DNA of 64,000 nt, taken from assembly GCF_032854445.1 (NCBI RefSeq), contig NC_088306.1, positions 6,217,145-6,281,144 of the forward strand, written 5' to 3'. Below, one piece after another: positions 1 to 10,394 of the stretch. The first letter of the stretch is position 1; the number at the start of each line of letters is the position of its first letter. The notes under the pieces were generated by a model, which had not been told where the DNA came from, ran no database searches, and saw nothing but the letters and a program-made list of their open reading frames with translations. A program made the position numbers and the translations under genes. The stretch comes from Liolophura sinensis. Its lineage: Eukaryota; Mollusca; Polyplacophora; Chitonida; Chitonidae.

Positions 1-164
1 CATCAACGGCTATTAACGCGTGTTTCCCGTATTTATCGAAGAGACAACTAGGTCATTAAGACAAATGTAGGGTGAGAACTGATTCACGGTAACATTTGGA
101 TCGTCAGAATTTGCCGAATGTCTGTCGTATGTTGATGTTTTAATACGGCATATTGTGAAATAAC

Positions 165-454
165 CTGTCCAGAAATGTTGATCAGGGATTTGACGAATGA
201 TCCACCGCTGTTTACACCCTCGATAATTTCGGCAAATCGATTCCCATAACTCTGACACCTGGCGACTTTGTCCGCTTTCATCGCAAGAGGATAAACCAGG
301 AACCCGATGGCGTAGTTCCAGGAAGCTCTGATTGAAGCACTAACATCTCTAGTGTCCACCAAAACAGGTCTGCTACGCGAATATACTTGATATAATCGAA
401 TCGACATTAGCACAAAGCAAACAAACAAAGCAGAAATCTGTTTGGTGGATGTCA
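165..454 (-). CDS. possible internal exon, hypothetical protein
   Basis: An open frame of about 97 codons on the minus strand with plausible splice signals. A pyrimidine-rich stretch ending in TTCTAAG lies just before 454, and CAG followed by GTTATT (a possible donor) lies at 165/164. There is no ATG at the upstream end; a stop codon directly precedes the acceptor, so this could only be an internal exon. The peptide opens with a hydrophobic run (SALFVCFVLMS) followed by a mixed soluble stretch (AEIIEGVNSGGSFVKSLIN). I recognise no domain. The composition is protein-like, but a chance frame of this length is quite possible. Confidence 0.2.
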
Positions 455-455
455 C

Positions 456-700
456 TTAGAACGAGAATGATGTAATAGTATTTACAGTAATAACAATTTA
501 GAACACCAACAATTCTTGTGCTGAAAATTTTGTGCCACTCAAGGCTTCCAGGCAACCAGCTATTTCAGCCTCGGGCACCTTAGCCTCGGGCGATGGAGTC
601 CAATACATGTGTGCTGTTCACCGTATGTGTTTACTCGAAGTCAGTATGTAATTCATGAACATCGAATCATAAGAATCGAAAATAATAATATAATTAAGAC
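456..700. other. intergenic, nothing recognised
   Basis: AT-rich unique-looking sequence between the possible exon and the first R3 repeat. No promoter, RNA gene or repeat could be named. Confidence 0.3.
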
Positions 701-850
701 GTGCAGCATAGAAAGGAAAGCCTATCAGTGACGACAGTATGATAGTTGGAAAATGGTCACGCGTACTTGGTGAAGTACTTTCAATTTACGTGTACCCCAG
801 TTAGGATTTTATTCAAACTGTTCGTGTAAATGTAAGCACGTTTCTAAAAC
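700..850 (+). repeat. R3 interspersed repeat, 5' half
   Basis: Carries the R3 landmarks in order: CAGCATAGA, GACGACAGTATGATA, AAATGGTCAC, a TCAATTTAC segment, then TTAGGATTTTATTC and the GTGTAAATG block. The 3' half is absent or too diverged to see. Confidence 0.6.
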
Positions 851-1010
851 TTCAATTCTTTGAAGAACACACTTGCATTGCATTTTATACATTGATGTTT
901 TTAAACATTGGAAGTCTATCAAAATGGATCATGGCCCCATCTTCAAACCCAACAGATGTAGCCATTTGTCAAAAATGACAGGTTGACCACACGCACTTCA
1001 TCGCGTAGGA

Positions 1011-1216
1011 GGGCCTCCGTGGCTCATTTGGTTAGCTCGCTAGCTCAGCGTAATGACCAAGGAGCCTCTCACCAATGCGGTCATGCTCAAGTGGGAAGGT
1101 CTGCAGCAGTCTGCGGATGGTCGTGGGTTTCCTCCCACTATAATGCTGGCCGCCGTCGTATGAGTGAAATATTCTTGAGTACGGCGTAAAACACCAATCA
1201 AATAAATAAATAAATC
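1011..1216 (+). mobile_element. tRNA-derived SINE, family S1, internally deleted
   Basis: Begins GGGCCTCCGTGGCTCA with a tRNA-like A box (TGGCTCATTTGG). It then jumps from the CCAATGCGGTC segment straight to GTGGGAAGGTCTG, so the B box and about 60 bases are missing. The conserved 3' part follows (TGGTCGTGGGTTTCCTCCCA, ATAATGCTGGCCGCCGTCGT, AATATTCTTGAGTACGGCGT, AAAACACCAATCAAAT) and ends in repeated AAAT. Confidence 0.85.
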
Positions 1217-2244
1217 ATAGGGTGAAGTTAAATGTACTTGACGAAATGTCATTTGGTGTCGCGATGACACAGGTTGCTTTCATCAATCAATGTTATAAAA
1301 ATGGTCAAAATCTTGCAGTATTTTTGTTTCTTTGTCTATGGGTTTACAAATACGTGCTTTACAAACTGATTCCTGCGTAACTGAACGTAACATTTTTTTC
1401 CAATCGTCTTCCATACCAAATAGGCTCGATGGTCAAAATGTAAAGAAAATACAGTTGAGATATATCTTTAAGATTAAGTGTGCTAGTAAAACCTAAATGA
1501 AAGACCATTTAAATATATCTTCCTGATTAAAATGGGCTTATTGTTTATGCAGAATTCTATTATTCTGATATTAACTCTACGGTCGGGTGCTAGATGACCC
1601 ACAATGGTAAAAATCATACAGGCACGTGAAACGTTCGTCATGGATATTACCAAAGCGTGACCCTTATCATGGGGCCAGATCCGTTGACGCAATGTACTCT
1701 GTGAGCACCGCTTCTCACGGAGTTGCACGTAACTAATACTGTCTCAACGCTTTGTTGTTTACACTTCGTCCATGATTTGCCAAAAATAACTCAAGAGGAA
1801 TGTACACCCAATTTTTTATGGCTTCATCAGAGGTACTAATCCATCAACATTATTGATGCAATCTGAATGACGTGACATCAGAAACGAAAGTTAATCCCTG
1901 GCTCCAGTAATTGTAATAAATACCAAGTAAACACTGCGTTCGGACAAAACGACATTTAGAAAGATGGAGAGAAAAAATCGTGTTGTAAGCCATTCATAGC
2001 TAGCGATTCCAAAAACTCATTTGTCGTAGTCGTTGTTCAGATGACGATTACAGTGCTATGTATGTTTGTCTAACGCATATTTAACGGTATGTCGTTTTTC
2101 GCGGAATGTGTATTCGCCATCCCGAGTCTACGTTTAAGGAAGAACATGGCGGGCGGAGGTCAGATCTGATATACCCGCCAAAGCCATGCATGGTTCATCA
2201 ACCGGTAGAAAGATTGCTATTTGTATTCCATATGTAATAGCATA
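1217..2244. other. intergenic, nothing recognised
   Basis: About 1 kb with short frames only and no repeat shared with the rest of the window that I could find. Confidence 0.3.
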
Positions 2245-2257
2245 TCTTCCTTTCAAT

Positions 2258-2518
2258 TATTTATTTATTTATTTGATTGGTGTTTTACATCGTACTCAAG
2301 AATATTTCACTTATTCGACGGCGGCCAGCATTATGGTGAGAGGAAACCGGGCAGAGCCCGGTGGAAACCCACCACCATCCGAAGGTTGCTGCCAGACCTT
2401 CCCACGTAAAGCCGGAGAGAAAGTAAGCATGGGCTGGACTTGAACTCACAGCGACTGCATTGGTGAGAGACTCTTTGGTCATTACGCTGTGCTGGCGCGC
2501 TAACCAACTGAGCCACGA
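2258..2518 (-). mobile_element. near full-length SINE S1 with target-site duplication
   Basis: On the minus strand this reads from a tRNA-like head (GTGGCTCAGTTGGTTAGCGC; B box GAGTTCAAGTCC) through the conserved 3' half to an (AAAT)n tail. It is flanked by 13-bp direct repeats with one mismatch, TCTTCCTTTCAAT (2245-2257) and TCTTTCTTTCAAT (2519-2531). This is the signature of LINE-mediated integration and fixes both ends of the element. Frames of up to 85 codons across it are by-products. Confidence 0.9.
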
Positions 2519-2610
2519 TCTTTCTTTCAATGTTGTATGATTAACCAGGTTTGCAGGGGCCAGAGCTTTACGTGGGGTATCAAACCTTCATGTATATATA
2601 TGAATGGAAT

Positions 2611-2950
2611 CCATTCAGGAAAGAGTAACTGGTTCAGAGAGAGCCACATATTTACTGTTGATGGTGGCCATTCAGGAAAGAGTAACTGGTTCAGAAAGAG
2701 CCACATATTTACTGTTGATGCTGGCCATTTAGAGACGAGTAACTAGTTCAGAGAGAGCCACTCTTTACTGTTGATGCTGGCATTTAGGGAAGAGTAACTG
2801 GCTTAAAAATAGCCACATATTTACTGTTGATGCTGGCCGTTTAGGAAAGAGTAACTGGTTCATAGAGAGCCACATATATACTGTTGATGTTGGCCATTTG
2901 GGGAAGAATAACTGATTCAGAAAGAGCAACATATTTACTTTTGATGCTGG
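2611..2950 (+). repeat. minisatellite, 57-bp unit, six copies
   Basis: Six units of 56-57 bp start at 2611, 2668, 2725, 2781, 2837 and 2894. Each contains GGAAAGAGTAACTGGTTCAG, a GAGCCACATATTTACTG block and TTGATGCTGG. Copies differ at a few positions. The last unit ends exactly where SINE S1 sequence (GCTGGCTACCTCTCCGG) begins. Confidence 0.9.
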
Positions 2951-3074
2951 CTACCTCTCCGGTCGTCCATGGGAAGGTCTGTCCCGTTTCCATCCACCTT
3001 ATATAATTTTGGCTACCGTGGTATAAGTAAAATACTCCTCAGTGTGGGGTAAATTTCCAATCAAATAAATAAAT
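2946..3074 (+). mobile_element. SINE S1, 3' half joined to the minisatellite
   Basis: Starts at the internal GCTGGCTACCTCTCCGGTCG of S1 and continues through GGGAAGGTCTG to the diverged 3' domain and AATAAATAAATG. The tRNA-like head is missing; the 57-bp minisatellite occupies its place. Confidence 0.75.
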
Positions 3075-3644
3075 GAGACTCTTACTGTTGTTATTAGAGT
3101 GACTCCCTAGTATTAGTCCGAGAGTTGATCGACCGACATTCGTCTATGACAGTGTTGGTATTTATTTGTAACAAACATGAAAAATTTAAGCATGCATCAG
3201 TAGAAAGAATATATCTAAAACCACCATTACTTATTCCATATTGTACACTTTCTTCAGTAAATTAAATACCGTCAAATAAGTCTATAAGTCTCAATCTATA
3301 AACCAAAAGAAACTAAGGTTAAGTATTTTTGTGTACACAAATGTAAGGATTTTATACTCATGCTTTTTTCATTTTCACAATGTTTTTCCTTTTAAGTTGT
3401 TTTATTTCAACCATATCTGGATTGAAGCAGATTAAGAAAAGTTCAATCTCCTGGTGAACTAAAAGCCCTTAATCCGTGTCCTATTACAATGTATTCATGT
3501 TAATATTTGTTAAATCTAATTTCAACACAGCAACTCAGTAATTTTAAGCCAGGGATATCTAATCAATTGAAATTAACACCGCTACGTATTGTTTACGTTA
3601 TTGGCTAGGGTGTGACTGCTACTCTTTAGGTGAAGAACTGTGTG
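3075..3644. other. intergenic, nothing recognised
   Basis: AT-rich sequence without a recognisable element. Confidence 0.3.
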
Positions 3645-3900
3645 TTTATTTATTGATCTGATCAGTGTTTTACGCCGTACTCAAGTTATTTATTTATTTA
3701 TTTGATTGGTGTTTTATGCCGTACTCCAGAATACCTCACTTCTACTATGGCCGCCAGCATTTTGGCAGGAGGAACCCGACAGCACCCCGGGTGAAACCCA
3801 CGACAATCCGCAGGTTACTGGAAGACCTTCCCATGTACGGCCGGAGAGGAACCATATACGGACTTATTTATTTACTGGATTGACATTTTATGCCGCACTT
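3645..3900 (-). mobile_element. three stacked SINE S1 3' ends
   Basis: Three minus-strand S1 tails lie head to tail: a short one at about 3646-3685, a longer one at 3686-3850 that keeps the whole conserved 3' half but lacks the tRNA head, and another short one at about 3862-3900. The repeated TTTATTTATTTATTTGATTGGTG-type starts mark the three junctions. Confidence 0.75.
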
Positions 3901-4125
3901 GTTATCAACTTATATTCCAGCATAGTACACGATGTGAATACTGATTTCGCTCATTCGCCTAGAGCATACCTTGCGTCTTTCTAACATCATTGAAACCTGT
4001 TGACTGCTTCTCTTTGCATGATTACGTCCTATGTATACTTTCTTAATTCTTTGGTAGTTTTTGGAATTGACTTTGCGATTATTGACCTGGAGCATCCATC
4101 CTGGACGTCCATCTCTGTTTCGATG
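3897..4125 (+). mobile_element. stand-alone Penelope-like element 3' tail
   Basis: Shares the ordered landmarks found downstream of the reverse transcriptase in copies A, B and C: CAACTTATATTCCAGCATAG, CTGATTTCGCTCATTCGCC, TACCTTGCGTCTTTCTAACA, TGTTGACTGCTTCTC, GACTTTGCGATTATTGACCT. No coding part precedes it; an S1 tail abuts instead. A short minus-strand S1 scrap follows at about 4127-4162. Confidence 0.7.
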
Positions 4126-4162
4126 CATATATTCAAAAATATTTCACTTATACGTCGGAGCA

Positions 4163-4621
4163 AAGCTAACCATACATCAGATTAACAATAAATAAAGCGA
4201 ACAATGGGTTTAGGTGTGATGCGAGAACATGTAGTGATGCATATAGGTGGCTTATTCTCCGCCAGCTGAAATGAGATCACTTATAGGTGACAAGAATTAG
4301 AAACCCAAGATAATTCCACATCTAATTATTTATGGTGTTTCTAATGATGTTTACTTCTTTTTTATGTTTTGTTTCCTTTTATACATTTATTTAAACGCAA
4401 TTTTCTGTCGCATTCAGGATTAATTCACCTGTATCCCTCAGTCAGGAGGAAACAACATTTTCAGGTACATACATGTGATACTGTCTGACGTAAGGCGGCA
4501 GTGAAAAGTGCTGGGAACTGAATTTAGCCTATGAGAAGTAAATGGAAATTTATGAACTGATTTGATTCCAGCTTACCGCTATTTTGAAAATTGTTTTACA
4601 TACGATCGGTTTTAAGCGTGG
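4163..4621. other. intergenic, nothing recognised
   Basis: No gene or repeat seen. Confidence 0.3.
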
Positions 4622-4692
4622 AAGAAACCTCAGTGCCTGGCGAAAACCAACTACCATTAACAAGTTACTGAGGAACTTTCCAGAATGTGACC
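4622..4692 (-). mobile_element. diverged SINE S1 internal fragment
   Basis: Only the central S1 block can be recognised on the minus strand (GGAAAGTTCCTCAGTAACTT, then TGGTAGTTGGTTTTCGCC). Heavily mutated, without head or tail. Confidence 0.5.
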
Positions 4693-4899
4693 TACTGTTA
4701 TGTACCCTGTTTGTAGAAGACAAGTGGTCCTCACCGAACGTTATAGTGCACAAACGCGTCACTGACCGTTCATAGCCAGCAAAGCCTCATCAATCTACAA
4801 ATTCTCTTGGGATAGTTGGGTTGGTACCCACACCCTCTCAGTCTCATCTCGTCAATAGATAATGGGTTAGTGTCCAGAAATGGGTCATTCTAAACCAGT

Positions 4900-5140
4900 A
4901 TGCCTTCTCAAGGGCTTTAGTTTTGTATCTCATGTCGATTGCTTGTGTTTATGGGGTTGGGGGAGTTATCTCATAAAATTAACTTAATAGCCCACAGGAA
5001 ATTTGCCAGCCGTTTTCACATAACGACTCATAGTCTCATTTAGGCTGATGATTTACAGCAACGCAGTACATAGCAACGATCAATCAAACTACGGAGAATT
5101 CTTACAGATACAGCTACAAGGGTTAACGTGGATGATCAGA
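4900..5140 (+). repeat. R10 repeat, copy a
   Basis: Matches 9470-9720 in the same orientation over about 200 bases. Shared landmarks are CATAAAATTAACTT/TATAAAATTGATTT, CCAGCCGTTTTCACAT/CCAGCCGTTTCCACAT, AGGCTGATGATTTA/AAGCTGATGATGTA and CGATCAATCAAACT/TGATCAATCAAATG. Unknown family. Confidence 0.6.
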
Positions 5141-6449
5141 TAGTGTAATTGTTACGAACTCCGTCTTTTCAGTTTTGTAGTATAATTTTTTTATCGACGT
5201 ATAACCTACATTTTTCCTTCTGCGCACGTTATAGCCATGTAATGCACTGAAATTCAGTCGCTATTTTCGAGGGTTTACGAGTCTAGTGTCATTGTACATA
5301 GTGTATACATTCTGAAACTATGTATCGGTGTTGTAAACCTGTTTACGATCAAACCATTCAGAATTTTTCTTTACCTTACTCTATAAAAATGGACGACGGA
5401 GATCGCAGTCATTTACTCCTGACCGCTTGAGAGCAGTCATATTTACTGCCATCCACTGTGAAGGATTTTACCAGGTTTGGAGATATCGGCTTTCACACCA
5501 TTCGACATTTGTACTTCATTTTCTATACGTAGCACTTTGTGAACTTGTGTTTCGCCACAAGCTGACACTATCCGTTATCTGAGAGTATAACAAGCCAGTT
5601 GATTCTGATGTTTACTCTCTGATAGTGGTGCCCTTACCACAATTGTCAAACGGATAGGGTGAACGTTGACAAAAGTAAATCAAATTGTAATGAGCTCATA
5701 AACAGAAATAGATATTTTTCGTTTCGAAGTAGTGAAAGATTTCGCATGAACATTAGGAACACGTGCAACCGACAGATCTGTAACAGGTTGCTTGGTTTCT
5801 TATAGGAGAGCCTTTCACTAGACCGTTGCAGGAGTCACTATGCGACCAAAAGCCAATAGAGCGCCTCACAAAGAAATATGAAAATGCACAGTCATCAATT
5901 GTTTCATTGTAAACATGTGGAAAATCTAACAGAGAAATATTCATTAATAATTCATCACTACTTTAAAACAATAGTGTGTATTTAAGTCTGTATTATTATG
6001 TTTTTTTTAACACAGTCACGACCTACAATCCTGCTTCCGCCTAGTTCAAACGTGTATACGTACACGAAAATGCCAAAAAGGAATTTACGTGTACATGTAG
6101 ATAAGGAAGCCTTTAAGCTGACCCATCAGGCCAGAAAAAATCAATCTGAATGCCTGACAAAATACCGTAATATGCCGTTCTGATCCAAAGCTTCAATAAT
6201 TGGCAGACTTCGTTTGTATCTTCTAACACATTTGACCGGTCGTTCCAGACGAACAGGGCAACAGAATTGACATGATCGTGCTCACAGTATCTGGGCAACC
6301 CTTTCTTGTAGATGTAGAATACATGATGCTGCTAGGAAACCATATAAAAACGCAATTGCTATGATGTGGCCGCACTTATTTGATTAATGAGAAAGAGTTA
6401 CTGCCCTTAGTACCTGCGTTGGTATGCTGGTGGAGTATTTAAGCAACAG
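5141..6449. other. intergenic, nothing recognised
   Basis: 1.3 kb without a nameable feature. A loose inverted repeat around 5565-5635 (ACTATCCGTTATCTGAGAGT against ACTCTCTGATAGTGGTG) is the only structure noticed. Confidence 0.3.
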
Positions 6450-6665
6450 CGAGAGGCCTCTGTGGTCGAGAGGTCAAAGGGCTTGAGCAAGAGACTCAGG
6501 AGCTGTTGTTAGTTCAAATCCAGCTTACACATGGATATGTGTATACTAGTTTCCTCTCCGGAAGCGCTACAAGATCTGTCAGCATCCTGCGGATTGTCGT
6601 GGGTTTCTCGGCGCCTCTGCCTGCTTTTCTCTCACCGCAATGCTCAGCGGAAACCACCATTGAAA
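6450..6665 (+). mobile_element. diverged SINE related to S1
   Basis: The head is tRNA-like but differs from the usual S1 head: GCCTCTGTGGTCGAGAGGTC with the B box AGTTCAAATCC. The 3' half is clearly S1 (TTTCCTCTCCGG, GATCTGTCAGCATCCTGCGG, TTGTCGTGGGTTTCTCGGCG) but fades after CACCGCAATGCT, and no AAATn tail is left. An old copy or subfamily. Confidence 0.65.
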
Positions 6666-7060
6666 TAAAAAATACTGAAAATGCAACAATGGGCAGCATT
6701 TTTTGTAATACTATCGTCATGAGGCTTGTGTATCAATTTGGATATGAGAAGACAGATGCACACAGACGCTTCGCATTTCCTCCAAACTGAGCGAACATCA
6801 TTTTTTATCGTAGCGTTGTTGGTTCTATTTAATCACATGCGCATCCTTGTCATTTATAATAATGCTTGCATAGTGTATTCAACATTAATCCCCCTAATTA
6901 TGAACGTGATTATTACATAGCCTTGAATGTTGCTCTTCAACATTTTTTCCTCCTTATAGGTCTGTTTTCAGATCAGCATGTTTATAGCGTTTAATCACTG
7001 GAAAGCCCCTCTCAACTCATCAAACACGACAATATCCACAGTATACTGACACTGATATTG
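6666..7060. other. intergenic, nothing recognised
   Basis: No feature supported. Confidence 0.3.
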
Positions 7061-7061
7061 G

Positions 7062-7122
7062 TCGTCATATAAGTAAAGTATTCTTGAGTACGGCGTAAAG
7101 CACCAAGTAAATCAATAAATAA
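7062..7122 (+). mobile_element. SINE S1 tail fragment
   Basis: Only the last part of S1 is present: CGTCATATAAGTAAAGTATT, CTTGAGTACGGCGTAAAGCA, then AATCAATAAATAAG. Confidence 0.7.
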
Positions 7123-8009
7123 GTACCTGGTCTACGTTTAGCCTTATTCGGGAGATCGAACGAAGTCCAAACCATAAGATCTGGATTAGGACAGAAAAAT
7201 AGAGCACTCACATACGGCAGACTAAAGGTTGCTGCTTTAGACAAGCTATCGGAAAGAAGACAGGATATTACGGATCACCCATGTATAAGTGGCTAGAACA
7301 AAAAGCTTATTTACTGCTTTCATTTTTATAATCTGATATTTTCTTGCTTCCACAACGTAAAAAAGCAGACAATGCCACGAATAGTTACATGAAACTCGTT
7401 TCCCTGGTGATTGATAGAATCGTAAATGCACAAACAACTAAGGACAATGGCTGTTTCTCTTGGAGTGACTGATGCCTTTTGCCGCCTGCATCCAATCTCT
7501 AAACAATCTTGGTTGAATGTTTTAGACAAGAAATTATTAAAACTAGTCTGTAGTGATAATAAAACGGGAAATGGGAAACAATAAAATCTATTGGTTTTGA
7601 GGAAATGAACAGATAAAATGCAGAAAGGGTGTCTATTATTCCTAGATCGAAAGCCCTCCAGTTTTGATCGGAAGAGACGGAACAGAAGAGCCGTTTAATA
7701 TTTAAAGTGATTTTGCTTCAGTCTATAATACGGAGACTTTTCACTGTGTTTATGTTGGTTCTTAACTTCTTTAGTCTTGTTCTTGCATTGTATATTTCTT
7801 TGGCAAATGTTTTAAAGAGTGACAGCTTTTTTTGCTCGTGATCCTCATTTGACGCTTTAAGAAAGCCAAAAGGCATATTAAATCGTGCTAGGTATGTTTA
7901 ATATGGAATATCACCTGTTATAAACATCCCATTAAGTTCTTCTTTGGCGTATTATCATATGTTTTTTAACAATACTTGACGGCTAGCCTCAGATCAGTCC
8001 AGTGCCCCT
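7123..8009. other. intergenic, nothing recognised
   Basis: About 0.9 kb with no recognisable gene or repeat. Confidence 0.3.
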
Positions 8010-8283
8010 TGGACAATGTTGTGACCAAACAGAACACAGATGGACACAAGGGATTATACAAAAAGCACAAACCTGTGCGCTTATTTCCCGTGACTCTCTC
8101 ATGTCTAGATACAAGAACATCACAGAACACAGAAGGACACCAGGGATCGCACAGAGAGAACAAGCCTGTGTCCTTGTTTCCCGTGACTCAACCTTGTCAA
8201 GATACAAGAACCTCACAGAATACAGAAGGACACGAGTTAGAACACAGAGTGAATACGAGCGTCCTTGTTTCTTGTTACTGACC
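8010..8283 (+). repeat. tandem repeat, about 90-bp unit, three copies
   Basis: Units start near 8010, 8100 and 8192. Each carries GATACAAGAACATCACAGAA (or variants), CACAGAAGGACAC, AACAAGCCTGTGTCCTTGTT and TCCCGTGACTC. A unit close to a multiple of three leaves both strands open (127 codons minus, 110 codons plus), which explains the frames here without a gene. Confidence 0.85.
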
Positions 8284-8402
8284 AGTTTAATTTTAGACCC
8301 CATCTTGGTCAACTGCCGGCTTGGAACTTTATGAGGCCTGTGCCACGCATAGACCCTACAGTACATTTCCATACTAAGTGTACATTACTCATGACAAGTT
8401 TA

Positions 8403-8871
8403 GAGGCCTTCTTGGCCGAGGTGGATAACGTGCAAGCGCTGCGCATTGACCCAGTAGCATCTTCGACCGTAACCCGCCCCGATAGCACAGTTGGTAAAGT
8501 GTCCGCTTTGGAAGCAGTAGATCCAGGGTCAATCCTGGGTCGAGTCACACCTAAGACTATGAAAGAGGAAGTTGTAACTTCCTCGCTTGGCGTTCAGCAT
8601 GAAGGTGATAGTGCAACGACTGTTTGACCCGTATCAGTATAATGACTCGGGCGAGGCGACTTACTTGCCTTTGGTATGGCGTCTCGGTGAAGGAGCACTA
8701 GATAAAAGAACGGTAGAAATCCTCCATGCACACTAAGGATTCCTTCGTCATCATATAACGTTAAAGCCCAAGCACTCACTCTCTAACTCTTCGACCGTAT
8801 GTGGGAAGGTCAGCCAGAAGGTCTGCCTGCGGATGCCTCTGCCTGGTATTCTTCTCACCCTAATGCGGAAG
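8403..8871 (+). mobile_element. SINE S1 copy split by an S2 insertion
   Basis: The 5' part (8403-8471: GAGGTGGATAACGTG, GCGCTGCGCATTGACCCAGT) and the 3' part (from 8788: TCGACCGTATGTGGGAAGGT, then CTGCCTGCGGATG) are both S1-like and are separated by an S2 element. The S1 copy also has an internal deletion and fades near 8871, where a second S1 copy starts. Confidence 0.65.
8472..8787 (+). mobile_element. SINE S2 inserted into S1, with 12-bp target-site duplication
   Basis: The tRNA-like head CCCGATAGCACAGTTGGTAA (A box) and B box (GGGTCAATCCTGG) are followed by the S2 body (GAGGAAGTTGTAACTTCCTC, CTTGGCGTTCAGC, CGTATCAGTATAATGACTCG) and the tail GTTAAAGCCCAAGCACTCAC. The identical 12-mer TCTTCGACCGTA flanks it at 8460-8471 and 8788-8799. 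S2 was therefore active after this S1 copy had inserted. Confidence 0.9.
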
Positions 8872-9088
8872 CCTCGAGGAAATTAGCACGCCAGCGCGGC
8901 CCAATGACCAAGGACCCTCTCACTAATGCGAATTCCACTCCGGCCTTAGGTGGGACGATTTGTCAGCAACCGGCCGATGGTCATGAGTTCCCCCCGGCTC
9001 TGCCCGGATTCTTCCACCATAATGCTGGCCACCGTCGGATAAGTGAAATATTACGTATTTGCGTAAAACACCTATCAAATAAATACGA
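8872..9088 (+). mobile_element. SINE S1
   Basis: Head remnants (AGCACGCCAGCGCGGCCCAA, TGACCAAGGACCCTCTCACT) lead into GGGACGATTTGTCAGCAACC, the 3' domain and AATAAATA. The usual B-box region is shortened. A 151-codon frame from 8799 to 9254 runs through this and the preceding fragment and is an artefact of the repeat. Confidence 0.8.
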
Positions 9089-9469
9089 CACTGGTATATC
9101 TTCTCTGGTATATGTTTATGGATCTGAGTTTATTTTCATATCAGATTTCCAGTTTAATACTAAAGGTACGTTTGTCTTAGCTTATATATATATGATCAGA
9201 AGTTCCATTCTAGATCTACAGAAACTAAGACATCTTTTTTATCTTCATCGATAAAGTTATGTATTTGACTATTATATTTCCCAGTACTCGGGCGTCTAAT
9301 AGCGCCTGTAGGTGTCTGGAGCTCGGGTGACATTGCCGCTTCGTTCATGTGCATGTGTTCGACGACCTTCCGGTCAGTGGCGCTAATCAGACGCGGCGAG
9401 CATTGCATTAAATCTTGCGACCGCCGTAGAAAAGGAACTAGTACATGTTTTTTGAACTTTTATGAACAA
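9089..9469. other. intergenic, nothing recognised
   Basis: No feature supported. Confidence 0.3.
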
Positions 9470-9720
9470 TTCAGACCAGTGGATCAGCGAGTGCGCTTAA
9501 ATTTTGTTTTATCCCAGACACAGTAATCATGTTCATGGGATGGATCTTATAAAATTGATTTTCTGGGCCACAGGCCATTTCCCAGCCGTTTCCACATCGT
9601 GGTCAGTGTATTGTGAGCTAAATAGATAACTTAAGCTGATGATGTATTGTGACGCGGTGAAATAGCGTGATCAATCAAATGGACGGAAATTAGCTGGAAA
9701 AGCTATAAATCGTTTTGCTA
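9470..9720 (+). repeat. R10 repeat, copy b
   Basis: Counterpart of 4900-5140 in the same orientation. The similarity is patchy, so the copies are old. Family unknown. Confidence 0.6.
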
Positions 9721-9984
9721 CCCAAAGGGCAGACTGTAGGACGTCTGCGGCCAAAGGTGAGAAAAAATTGCTAAATCAGGAGTCCAGAAAATAGAAGAAT
9801 CAACTATAGTGTGGATTCCGGCTAACACTGTGACAATAACTGGTCAAGGAAGATAACTGTGGCTGTTTATGGTCTCTTACCATAGACAGGTCGGGTTCAT
9901 CAATCCCCCAAACTAACCACCAATGCACGACATTAAACAGGAATCAAATAATTACATCAAAAAATACATTTAATGTAAACGCTC

Positions 9985-10296
9985 GAAATCAGGAGACCTG
10001 GGATTAAACACGAGTTAGGAAATAATAAAGATTCTAAAAACTGTACGTGTTGTTACCTCGTTTTACGTTCAGCACTGAGAGATTAGAGTAAGGAAACACT
10101 ATTGGTTGTCCCAGTGTCAGTATAATGTGATTATCTTGTCACGTCTGGCGTGTTCGGCATGATGCTTCAGTGACGGCAGCACTTTGGCCACATGAACTCA
10201 CCCTGCCACAAGAAGACACAGTATATGTACACACCTAATGATTCCTTGTCGTCACATGTCGCAGAAATTGCTAAGTACGACGTTAAACCCCAAGCA

Positions 10297-10298
<2 letters not shown>
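9985..10298 (+). mobile_element. SINE S2, diverged, ending in a TA microsatellite
   Basis: The tRNA head is worn (GGAGACCTGGGATTAAACAC). The body is recognisable (TTACCTCGTTTTACGTTCAG, CACTGAGAGATTAGAG, GTCAGTATAATGTGA) and closes with AATTGCTAAGTACGACGTTA and AACCCCAAGCACG. The (TA)n tract starts within two bases of the tail. Confidence 0.75.

Positions 10299-10299
<1 letters not shown>

Positions 10300-10386
<87 letters not shown>
10300..10386 (+). repeat. (TA)n microsatellite, about 43 units
   Basis: An uninterrupted AT dinucleotide run of 87 bases. The left side is the S2 SINE tail; the right side is, within about 20 bases, reverse transcriptase coding sequence of a Penelope-like element. 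Frames of about 100 codons crossing it (poly Ile-Tyr) are not genes. Confidence 0.98.
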
Positions 10387-10387
<1 letters not shown>

Positions 10388-10394
10388 CTAAACA

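Noticed and set aside
5565-5635. Loose inverted repeat as a MITE or hairpin RNA
   Set aside because: Too imperfect, with no target duplication and no second copy seen in the window.
8799-9254. 151-codon plus-strand open frame
   Set aside because: It runs through two SINE S1 copies and continues into random sequence; the peptide is translated SINE.
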